Below are positions 44,317 to 52,192 of a stretch of DNA of 64,000 nucleotides, piece by piece (position 1 is the first letter of the stretch; each line of letters opens with the position of its first letter). The translations under genes were made by a program, and so were the position numbers. The DNA comes from Cellulosilyticum lentocellum DSM 5427 (GTDB taxonomy: Bacteria; Bacillota; Clostridia; Lachnospirales; Cellulosilyticaceae): NCBI RefSeq assembly GCF_000178835.2, contig NC_015275.1, forward strand, positions 1,447,001-1,511,000, written 5' to 3'. Under the pieces are notes generated by a model, which saw only the letters and a program-made list of their open reading frames with translations, was not told where the DNA came from and made no database searches.

Positions 44317-45631
44317 CTTGTATGTGGATGAAGGGCGCATGGAACCGTTGCAGTTAGGGATTTTAGCAGCTCTTACACCGGCAGAGGTTGAAGTAGTCAT
44401 GTATGATGACCGCATGGAGGATATTCCTTATGATGAACCAGCAGATCTAGTAGCCATTACAGTGGAAACCTTTACGGCAAGACGAGCCTATGAAATTAGT
44501 GAGGAATATAGAAAAAGAGGTGTGCCAACGGTTATGGGTGGTATGCATGCCATGCTTTTGCCTGAAGAAGTTATGGCGCATGCTAGTAGTGTCATCATAG
44601 GGGATGCAGAAGATGTATGGGGGCAGATGCTAGAAGACTTTAAAGAAGGACGTCTCCAAAAGGTATATCATGCCATTCAACCTACAATACCACAAAAGGG
44701 TGTGATTACCCGAAGAGATATTTTTGAGGGGAAGGGCTATTTACCCATTACCTTATTACAGTTTTCAAGAGGGTGTAAATATCATTGCAATTTTTGTGCA
44801 TCTAGTAGCTATTTTAAAGGACGTCATTATACAAGGGACGTAGAGGAAGTGATAGAAGAAATTCAAAGCCAAAAAAGGAAGCTCTTATTTTTTGTAGATG
44901 ATAATATTGTATCAGATTTTGAAAAAGCTAAGGCATTATTTCGTGGGTTGATTCCTCTTAAGGTTAAGTGGGTGAGTCAAGGTAGCATAGATATGCTAGA
45001 AGATGAAGAACTCATGTCTCTCATGGTGAAAAGTGGCTGTTTAGGCTTAGTTATTGGTTTTGAATCCATTAATGAAGCTAATCTTGAGTTTGCCAATAAA
45101 GGCGCTAACAGAAAAAAGGCACTTAATCACTATAAAAAGGAAATTAAAGCCCTTAGAAAATGGGGACTCCAAACCTGGGCAGCCTTTACTGTAGGCTATG
45201 ATGGGGATACCAAGGAAAGCATAGAGGAAACTTGCAGATTTGCTATAAAAAACAAATTCTGCTTTGCTGCTTATAATATTTTAATGCCTTATCCTAACAC
45301 ACCGCTTTATGAGAAGCTAAAAAAAGAAGGGCGCCTATTGTATGATGGCAAATGGTGGCTCCATGAAGCCTACCGTTTTAATTATGCAGCATTTATACCT
45401 GAAAATATGACGCCTGATCAGCTCACAGAAGTTTCGTTTTGGTGTAGAAGGACCTTTAATAGTCCTTGGTCTATTTTTACAAGAGCACTTGAAGTGAGAA
45501 CCAATATGCGTACACCTTATCGTTTCTTGACGTATTTGATTTACAATCCACTATTTAGAAAAGAAGTTTTTAAAAAGCAGGGCATGAAATTTGGCTTAAA
45601 GAAGGAGGTAAAGCAACATGGCGAATCTTAA
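44270..45631 (+). CDS. B12-binding-domain radical SAM enzyme 3
   Basis: 453 aa. MEPLQLGILAALTP, YDDRMEDIPYDEPADLVAITVETFTARRAYEI and VMGGMHAMLLPEEV define the cobalamin-domain subtype; Cys169-Cys173-Cys176 (RGCKYHCNFC) is the radical SAM site. GGGGGAGGTAGGG inside enzyme 2 supplies the ribosome site. Overlaps the next gene by 14 bases. Confidence 0.9.
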   Translation: MKLVLIKPNIGRREHSLYVDEGRMEPLQLGILAALTPAEVEVVMYDDRMEDIPYDEPADLVAITVETFTARRAYEISEEYRKRGVPTVMGGMHAMLLPEEVMAHASSVIIGDAEDVWGQMLEDFKEGRLQKVYHAIQPTIPQKGVITRRDIFEGKGYLPITLLQFSRGCKYHCNFCASSSYFKGRHYTRDVEEVIEEIQSQKRKLLFFVDDNIVSDFEKAKALFRGLIPLKVKWVSQGSIDMLEDEELMSLMVKSGCLGLVIGFESINEANLEFANKGANRKKALNHYKKEIKALRKWGLQTWAAFTVGYDGDTKESIEETCRFAIKNKFCFAAYNILMPYPNTPLYEKLKKEGRLLYDGKWWLHEAYRFNYAAFIPENMTPDQLTEVSFWCRRTFNSPWSIFTRALEVRTNMRTPYRFLTYLIYNPLFRKEVFKKQGMKFGLKKEVKQHGES

Positions 45632-46322
45632 AGGGAGTGTAGTAAAACAAGAAGCATTAACAAAGTCAGACAAAGAAGTGATGTATGCGCTGATGGATAC
45701 GTTTTATGACAATATCACAAAAGATAATTTTTTAAAAGATTTAGAAGAGAAAGATTACTGTATTGTCCTAAGAGATGAGACGGGGCATATATGGGGCTTT
45801 TCTACTCAAAAGATTTTACATATTCCTGTAGGAGATACAATGATGCATGGGGTCTTTTCAGGAGATACGATTATTCATAAGGATTATTGGGGCAGTATGG
45901 CTTTATTTATAGAGTTTGCTAAATTCTTTTTTAAATTTGAAGAGGTCTACGGCGAATTTTATTGGTTTTTAATTTGTAAAGGCTACAAAACTTATAAGCT
46001 ATTACCCACCTTTTTTAATACCTTTTATCCTAACTATAAGCTGGTAACGCCAGCGTCTATAAAAGAAAAGATGGATGCCTATGGGATGTACTGTTATCCA
46101 GAGGACTATGACCCTCAGACTGGGGTGATTTGTTATAAACAGCAAAAGGATAGGCTTAAAGAACATGTAGCAGATATCACAGAAGATAAATTAAAGGATG
46201 AGCACATTGCTTACTTTGTAAAGCATAACCCAGAATATATAAAGGGTAATGATATCGTTTGTATCACAAGGCTTTCAAAGGATAATCTTTCAAAAAGAGC
46301 AGTTAGATTTTTATTTCAATAG
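45618..46322 (+). CDS. GNAT-like protein of the radical SAM cluster
   Basis: 234 aa, cytoplasmic, rich in aromatic residues. CIVLRDETGHIWGFSTQKILHIPV followed by SGDTIIHKDYWGSMALFIEF is laid out like an N-acyltransferase core (strand, acceptor loop, helix), but no clear acyl-CoA P-loop RxxGxG/A is visible. Assignment as GNAT-like is tentative. GAAGGAGG site; the stop overlaps the region before the GH3 gene. Confidence 0.6.
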   Translation: MANLKGSVVKQEALTKSDKEVMYALMDTFYDNITKDNFLKDLEEKDYCIVLRDETGHIWGFSTQKILHIPVGDTMMHGVFSGDTIIHKDYWGSMALFIEFAKFFFKFEEVYGEFYWFLICKGYKTYKLLPTFFNTFYPNYKLVTPASIKEKMDAYGMYCYPEDYDPQTGVICYKQQKDRLKEHVADITEDKLKDEHIAYFVKHNPEYIKGNDIVCITRLSKDNLSKRAVRFLFQ

Positions 46323-46336
46323 TGACAGGAGGAACT

Positions 46337-47893
46337 ATGAAGCGTCTTTTTTATTATCTAATCAACACAGCTTGCATCGCTCTTTATAAAAAAAGCTATG
46401 AAACCTTCATGGAGGATTTTTCTTTAGAAAAAATAAAGGACGTACAACAAGAAAAACTGTTAACACTTTTAGAGCAACAGGCAGAGACTGAGTATGGCAA
46501 AAAATATGACTTTAAGGGCATTAAGGGGATAAAGGAATATGGTGAAAAGGTGCCACTTTCTGATTATGAAACCTATAGACCTTATATTGAAAGGTTAGAG
46601 CAAGAGAAGGCGCCACTATTAACGAGTGAAGTGCTTATAGCCTTTGAGCCAACTAGCGGTTCAACGAAAGCTTATAAGTTGATTCCTTATACAAAGACGT
46701 TAAAAGAAGAATTTCAATGGGGGATTAAACCGTGGCTTTATGATTTGTATACAGCTTATCCAGCTATTCGATGGGGAAAAAGCTATTGGTCCATTACACC
46801 GGCTACAAGTAGGCAAAATATAACGCCAAGTGGTATTCCTATTGGATTTGAAGAAGATGGTGATTACTTTGGTAAGCTTGAAAAATATTTAATGGATTGC
46901 ATTTTTGTGTCACCGAAGGCGATTAAGGCAGAGACGGATATGGATAAGTTCTATGAAAAGACAGTATTAGCTCTTTTAAAAGAAAAAAATCTAACACTGA
47001 TTTCTGTTTGGAATCCTACCTATTTGCTTCTACTCCTTGAGTACTTAGATATCCATCAAGAAAGCTTATTATCTAAGGTGCCAAAAAGGCGAAGAAGACA
47101 AATAGAGAAGGCGGTAAGAGACAAACAATATGAAGCGATCTGGCAAAAGCTTGTGATTATAAGCTGCTGGTGTGATGCTAATGCCAAAGTATATGCAGAG
47201 CAAGTTCAAGCTTTATTTCCAAATACCTTTATTCAACCCAAAGGACTCCTTTCTACAGAATGCTTTACTTCCTTTCCTCTAGTTGGAAAAGAAGGCTGTG
47301 TTATGAGCATGTATTCGCATTTCTTTGAATTCTTGCCACTTAATAAAGAAGAGAAGACTGAAAATGAAATAGTGGGTATAGAGGCACTAGAAAAAAATAA
47401 GACCTATGAAGTTGTTGTAACAACAGCAGGTGGCTTTTATAGGTATCGTACCTATGATGTGATTGAAGTATTAGGCTTTAATGAAGCGATGCCACTTGTA
47501 AGATTTATAGGTAAAAATGATAAGGTATGTGATCTGTTTGGAGAAAAGCTACATGAAGACTTTTGTAAGGCGTGTATAGAGAGCTTGCAATTAAATGAGA
47601 CATTTTATCTTTTTGCTCCTCATAAGGATCACTATGTGCTTTATATTCAAAGTAAAGAACTGCCTTCAGTCCAGCAAGTAGAAAAAAGGCTAAGGCAAAA
47701 TTTTCATTATGATTACTGTAGACATTTAGGACAGCTAAAGCCTATTAAGCTATTTATTTTAACCGGTAATCCTAAAAAAGAATATAGTGAAGGGTGTATG
47801 GCAAAGGGACAAAAGTTAGGGGATATTAAGCCCACTTATTTAGCTTTAACAGAGGGATGGGACACTATTTTTACTGGTTATTATAAGGAGTAA
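46337..47893 (+). CDS. GH3-family acyl-adenylate/amide synthetase
   Basis: 518 aa. ATP motif FEPTSGSTKAYKLIPYT (TSGST at 106-110), SYWSITPATS, and VVVTTAGGFYRYRTYDVIEVLGF are hallmarks of the GH3 (auxin-responsive) family in the ANL superfamily. Such enzymes activate a carboxylic acid with ATP and pass it to an amine, forming an amide. The longer frame starts with GTG at 46322 before the AGGAGG site; the ATG at 46337, four bases after it, is chosen. Placement inside a radical SAM operon implies ligation of a modified acid. Confidence 0.87.
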   Translation: MKRLFYYLINTACIALYKKSYETFMEDFSLEKIKDVQQEKLLTLLEQQAETEYGKKYDFKGIKGIKEYGEKVPLSDYETYRPYIERLEQEKAPLLTSEVLIAFEPTSGSTKAYKLIPYTKTLKEEFQWGIKPWLYDLYTAYPAIRWGKSYWSITPATSRQNITPSGIPIGFEEDGDYFGKLEKYLMDCIFVSPKAIKAETDMDKFYEKTVLALLKEKNLTLISVWNPTYLLLLLEYLDIHQESLLSKVPKRRRRQIEKAVRDKQYEAIWQKLVIISCWCDANAKVYAEQVQALFPNTFIQPKGLLSTECFTSFPLVGKEGCVMSMYSHFFEFLPLNKEEKTENEIVGIEALEKNKTYEVVVTTAGGFYRYRTYDVIEVLGFNEAMPLVRFIGKNDKVCDLFGEKLHEDFCKACIESLQLNETFYLFAPHKDHYVLYIQSKELPSVQQVEKRLRQNFHYDYCRHLGQLKPIKLFILTGNPKKEYSEGCMAKGQKLGDIKPTYLALTEGWDTIFTGYYKE

Positions 47894-47941
47894 GAGTAGA
47901 ATTATAAAAAGTCCTTTATAGAAAAATGGGGAGGAAAATAT

Positions 47942-49267
47942 ATGAAAATAGCATTACTTGCACCAGCAGGTGCCATGCACAGGTATAATGGGAATTTTGG
48001 AAAATCTCTTCATTATGCACCATTAACTTTAACAACATTAGCGGCTTTGGTACCAGAAGAATTAAATGCTGAGGTTGTGATTTATGATGAGACAGTAGGC
48101 GTCATTCCACTGGATTTAGAAGCAGATTTAATAGGAATCACCTGTATTACTGGCACAGCTCCTAGGTGTTATGCTTACGGGGATTATTTTAGAAAAAAGG
48201 GAATTAAGGTTTTTATAGGAGGTGTGCATCCGTCTATAATGCCAGAGGAAGCTGCATTGCATGCTGATGTGGTAATGACAGGGTTTTCAGAGTTCACCTT
48301 TCCGCAGATGCTAAAGGATTTTATAAGGGGAGAACTAAAACCTATTTATCATCAAGGGTGTAATTTTAAAATAGAAGGTAGACCTATTCCAAGAAGGGAA
48401 TTACTAAATAAAAAAGGTTATATTACCACCAATACAGTAGAATTGGTCAGAGGTTGTAGTCATCCATGTACTTTCTGTGCCTATCCCACTGCATTTGGAC
48501 GTACGGTGTACAAAAGACCCATTGAAGAAGTAGTGGCAGAGATTGCGGCTTTAAATGCTAAAATCATTGTTTTTCCAGATGTCAATCTCATTATAGACAT
48601 AGAATATGCAAAAAAGCTATTTAAAGCATTGATTCCTTTAAAGATTTATTGGTTGGGACTGGTGACCTCTCATGTGGGAATGGATGATGAGCTATTAAAA
48701 ATATTTGAAAAAAGTGGTTGTAAAGGGTTACTCATTGGGTTTGAATCCATTAGTCAAGAGTCTCAAGCTTATGTGCACAAAGGTGTTAATCAAGTAGCCT
48801 CTTATGCGGAGCTAATGAATAAACTACATGCACATGGGATTCTGGTACAAGGTTGTTTCGCTTTTGGTGGGGACCATGAAGATACCTCTGTTTTTGAAAG
48901 AACCGTTGAGATGGTGACAAAAGTCAAAATTGATTTGCCACGCTACAGTATTTTGACACCTTTTCCAAAGACAGAGTTATATCGCCAACTAGATAAAGCT
49001 GGACGCATTTTTGAACGCAATTGGGCAATGTATGATGTAGAGCATTGTGTATTTACCCCTGCTCAAATGACTGTGGAGGAGTTGGAAGCAGGTATTACAT
49101 GGGCATGGAAAGAAACGTATAAAACCAGTAACATCTTAAAGCGTCTAGCGCCCTTTAGACATACTCCATGGCTTTCTATTCCACTTAATATGGGCTATAA
49201 GGGATATGCCAATAAATATGAGCTTTTTACAAGAGAAGTAATGTGTGATAACTCCAGTATTCAGTAA
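47942..49267 (+). CDS. B12-binding-domain radical SAM enzyme 4
   Basis: 441 aa. HYAPLTLTTLAALVPEELNAEV, YDETVGVIPLDLEADLIGITCITG and FIGGVHPSIMPEEAALHADVVMTGFSEFTFPQM form the N-terminal domain, close to enzyme 1 in pattern. Radical SAM site Cys172-Cys176-Cys179 (RGCSHPCTFC). GGGGAGG site, 48 bases after the GH3 gene. Confidence 0.9.
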   Translation: MKIALLAPAGAMHRYNGNFGKSLHYAPLTLTTLAALVPEELNAEVVIYDETVGVIPLDLEADLIGITCITGTAPRCYAYGDYFRKKGIKVFIGGVHPSIMPEEAALHADVVMTGFSEFTFPQMLKDFIRGELKPIYHQGCNFKIEGRPIPRRELLNKKGYITTNTVELVRGCSHPCTFCAYPTAFGRTVYKRPIEEVVAEIAALNAKIIVFPDVNLIIDIEYAKKLFKALIPLKIYWLGLVTSHVGMDDELLKIFEKSGCKGLLIGFESISQESQAYVHKGVNQVASYAELMNKLHAHGILVQGCFAFGGDHEDTSVFERTVEMVTKVKIDLPRYSILTPFPKTELYRQLDKAGRIFERNWAMYDVEHCVFTPAQMTVEELEAGITWAWKETYKTSNILKRLAPFRHTPWLSIPLNMGYKGYANKYELFTREVMCDNSSIQ

Positions 49268-49324
49268 GGTAACTGGAAAGAGACAAAGTAATGAGGGACA
49301 TACTAACTAGGAAGGGTGAAAAAG

Positions 49325-50656
49325 ATGAAGCTAACCTTTATTTTACCTGCCATTGGGAAAAAGGCAGGACAAAAGTACATAGGAACCTGGAAAATGGAGC
49401 CACTGACTATAGCAGTACTCAAGGGGCTAACGCCAAATGATATTGAAACAGCTTTTTATGATGATAGAATTGAACTCATTGATTATGATGCTCCAACAGA
49501 CTTAGTAGTTATTACGGTGGAGACTTATACAGCAAAAAGGTCTTATGAAATTGCTAAGAAGTATCGCGAAAGAGGTGTGACAGTAGTAATGGGAGGGTAT
49601 CATACAACCCTTGTACCAGAAGAAGTGAAGCAGCATGCTCATAGTATTATGGTAGGTAATGCTGAAAACACCTGGCAAGAGATGCTAGAAGACTTTAGAA
49701 AAGGTCAGCTTAAGACATGTTACAAAGGCGAAACGGTATTTAGCAATACGCTTCCTGATAAATCTATATTTAAAGGGAAAAAATATTTACCAGTTTCATT
49801 AGTTGAAACAGGTAGAGGCTGTTGTAATCGTTGTGATTTTTGTGCTATTGCAGGGTATTATAGCTGTAAGTATTTTGCAAGACCTCACGAGCAGATTGTG
49901 GCAGATATTAAGAAGTCAGAGCATAAGTATCACTTCTTAGTAGATGATAATTTAATGGCGAACAAAGCAAATGCTTTAGGGCTATTTGAAAAAATCACGC
50001 CTTTAGGCATCAAATGGGCAGGACAGGGCACGCTGAGTATGGCAAAGGATGAAAAGCTATTAAAAGCTATGAAGCAAAGTGGATGTGAAATTATTCTCAT
50101 CGGCTTTGAAAGCTTAGAACAAGAAAACCTTAGGCAAATGAATAAGTCTATTAATATTTTGAGTAAAGAAAATGATGAGCTCGTAAAGCGTATTCATGAT
50201 GCAGGTATGGGTATTTACGCTACCTTTGTATTTGGATATGACTATGATACAGAGGCAACCATTGAAAGGGCCTTGAAATTTTCAGAGAAACACAAGTTTT
50301 ATACAGCAGCTTTTAATCATTTATTACCGTTTCCAGGAACGCCTCTATATAAACGTCTAAAAGAAGAAAAGCGTCTGTTACAAGATGAATGGTGGTTAAA
50401 GGAAGATTATAACTATGGGGAGTTAGCTTTTGTGCCTAAAAATATGTCACCAGAAAGATTAAGTCAACTTTGTTGTGATGCACGCAAAGAATTTTCTAAT
50501 TTTAAAAATGTATGGAGACGGGGGATATTTGCCATGAGCCATTCTAATCCTATGTTATGGACGTTATTTTGGGGAATGAATCTTAGAATTGGAGGAGAAG
50601 TGGATCAAAAGATGAATGTGCCTATAGGAGGAAATCTAGATGAGCTTCCAAAGTAA
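49325..50656 (+). CDS. B12-binding-domain radical SAM enzyme 5
   Basis: 443 aa from the ATG. MEPLTIAVLKGLTP, YDDRIELIDYDAPTDLVVITVETYTAKRSYEI and VMGGYHTTLVPEEV align with enzyme 3. Radical SAM site Cys166-Cys170-Cys173 (RGCCNRCDFC). A GTG three codons upstream is possible, but it overlaps the GAAGGG ribosome site. Overlaps the final gene of the cluster by 17 bases. Confidence 0.9.
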   Translation: MKLTFILPAIGKKAGQKYIGTWKMEPLTIAVLKGLTPNDIETAFYDDRIELIDYDAPTDLVVITVETYTAKRSYEIAKKYRERGVTVVMGGYHTTLVPEEVKQHAHSIMVGNAENTWQEMLEDFRKGQLKTCYKGETVFSNTLPDKSIFKGKKYLPVSLVETGRGCCNRCDFCAIAGYYSCKYFARPHEQIVADIKKSEHKYHFLVDDNLMANKANALGLFEKITPLGIKWAGQGTLSMAKDEKLLKAMKQSGCEIILIGFESLEQENLRQMNKSINILSKENDELVKRIHDAGMGIYATFVFGYDYDTEATIERALKFSEKHKFYTAAFNHLLPFPGTPLYKRLKEEKRLLQDEWWLKEDYNYGELAFVPKNMSPERLSQLCCDARKEFSNFKNVWRRGIFAMSHSNPMLWTLFWGMNLRIGGEVDQKMNVPIGGNLDELPK

Positions 50657-51701
50657 ACAATATGTATTTTATAAAGCGACAGATGAGGATCAGCTTGGGA
50701 TTCAAGAGGTTTTTAAGAGTGGCAAGTTTGAAGGGGATATTGCTGTGCAATATTTAAGAGATCCTAACCCTCTAGCCTCCTTTCAAAAGGAAGGAGATAA
50801 ATGTTTCATAGTGGTACTTAAAGAGAAAGAGAAAGATAAAATTATAGGAACAGGAAGCTGTATTATAAGAAGCGTGTATTGGCAAGGAGAAATCAAGCGT
50901 TTAGGTTATTTAGCAGGTCTTAAACTATTGCCAGAGTATCAAAAGAAGATTCTCTTTATTCCTGCTATTTATCGTTATTTATACGAGGAGATAAAAGAGG
51001 AAGTTGACCTATACTTTACCACTATTTTAAGTGAGAATATAGCTGTTCAAAAGATGCTGGAAAAGCCTAGGAAAGTAATGCCACTTTATATTTATGCAGG
51101 AGAATATAAGGTTTACTTTTGTAAGTCAGGTATTAGAAAAAGGAAGTTGAAGGGAGACATCAGACAGTGTAATAAAGATGAATTAGAAGCATTATATGAA
51201 GCTAAAGCTAAAACAGTTAATGGTAGTTTAGTCAAGATTGATGCTTATGATTTAAAAAATGCTACCTTTTATGGCCTATTTGAAAATGGAAAAGCTGTTA
51301 CAGGAGGCTATGTTTTAAATCAGCAGAGTTATAAACAATACGTGGTGAAAAGCTATAGCTTCCTTTATAGCATACTTTCAAAATGTCCAAGCCGCCTACT
51401 AGGCTATCCTTCTTTTCCTAAAATGAATGAAGCAGCTAATTATGCCTGCGCTGCTATTTGGGATCTCGAAGATAATAAAGAAAGAGTAGAGCGATTGTGG
51501 GCTTATATGAGAATGGAAGCTAGAAGCTATGATTTTCTCATGATTGGACTACATGAGAAAGATCCACTTAGGTCATGTATTGAAAAAGGAAAACATATCC
51601 CTTATAGTAGCAGATGCTATTGGGTAGATTGGCAACATAACAGGGTCCCTTATGAAAAAGCTTTAGGAGAAAATTTAGCCGTTGATGTAGCGTTCTTGTA
51701 A
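50640..51701 (+). CDS. GNAT-family N-acetyltransferase-like protein
   Basis: 353 aa. The N-terminal GNAT-type half contains IIGTGSCIIRSVYWQGEIKRLGYLAGLKLLPEYQKK, laid out like the acyl-CoA-binding region; the C-terminal half is a second, GNAT-related or unique domain ending in KHIPYSSRCYWVDWQ. AGGAGG lies within the end of enzyme 5. Last gene of the cluster; may acylate the pathway product. Confidence 0.75.
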   Translation: MSFQSKQYVFYKATDEDQLGIQEVFKSGKFEGDIAVQYLRDPNPLASFQKEGDKCFIVVLKEKEKDKIIGTGSCIIRSVYWQGEIKRLGYLAGLKLLPEYQKKILFIPAIYRYLYEEIKEEVDLYFTTILSENIAVQKMLEKPRKVMPLYIYAGEYKVYFCKSGIRKRKLKGDIRQCNKDELEALYEAKAKTVNGSLVKIDAYDLKNATFYGLFENGKAVTGGYVLNQQSYKQYVVKSYSFLYSILSKCPSRLLGYPSFPKMNEAANYACAAIWDLEDNKERVERLWAYMRMEARSYDFLMIGLHEKDPLRSCIEKGKHIPYSSRCYWVDWQHNRVPYEKALGENLAVDVAFL

Positions 51702-51760
51702 GAAGTTTTGTAACACTTCTATACCATAAGAATGAAAAATGATAAATACTTTTTTTACTA

Positions 51761-51789
51761 TTGTATTTTTATTAGAGACATAGTAGTAT
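51761..51789 (+). promoter_or_regulatory. promoter of the padR operon
   Basis: TTGTAT at 51761-51766, 17-bp spacer, TAGTAT at 51784-51789. Confidence 0.5.
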
Positions 51790-51799
51790 ATACCTAGAT

Positions 51800-51815
51800 T
51801 TACAATGTATTGTAA
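51800..51815. promoter_or_regulatory. PadR operator candidate
   Basis: TTACAAT-GT-ATTGTAA, perfect inverted repeat 11 bases downstream of the predicted -10 and just before the GGAGGT ribosome site. Typical place for PadR autorepression. Confidence 0.6.
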
Positions 51816-51829
51816 TAGGAGGTATAGAG

Positions 51830-52192
51830 ATGGCGATTAGCAAAGAATTACTTAAGGGAACTACTACTTTACTCATTTTACAACTATTAAATGAGAAGGA
51901 CCAATATGGTTATGAGCTCACTAAAGCATTAGAGCAAAGAACTGACAACCTTTTTACACTTAAGGAAGGAACCCTGTATCCTATTTTGCATGCTCTTGAA
52001 AATGAAGGGATGATAGAGGCTTATTGGGAAGATACCCAGTCGGCTAGAAAGCGTAAATATTATCGCATTACAGAAGCAGGAAAAAAGGGACTAAAAGAGA
52101 AGAAAGAAGAGTGGCAGCTTTATTCTGAAGGTGTAAGAAAGGTAATAGGGGGAGGGGTACTTAGTGAACCATTATGTAGATGCTTTTCTTAA
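51830..52192 (+). CDS. PadR-family transcriptional regulator
   Basis: 120 aa. Winged helix-turn-helix with LKGTTTLLILQLLNEKDQYGYELTKALEQRT and LKEGTLYPILHALENEGMI. Autoregulatory repressor type. Overlaps the next gene by 29 bases; PadR proteins are often paired with HAAS-domain proteins, as here. Confidence 0.93.
   Translation: MAISKELLKGTTTLLILQLLNEKDQYGYELTKALEQRTDNLFTLKEGTLYPILHALENEGMIEAYWEDTQSARKRKYYRITEAGKKGLKEKKEEWQLYSEGVRKVIGGGVLSEPLCRCFS

Noticed and set aside
41671-51701. RiPP pathway for the radical SAM cluster
   Set aside because: No small precursor-like frame is present in the cluster; its gaps are 57 bases or less and the leader holds none. No RRE-like or peptidase gene is seen.
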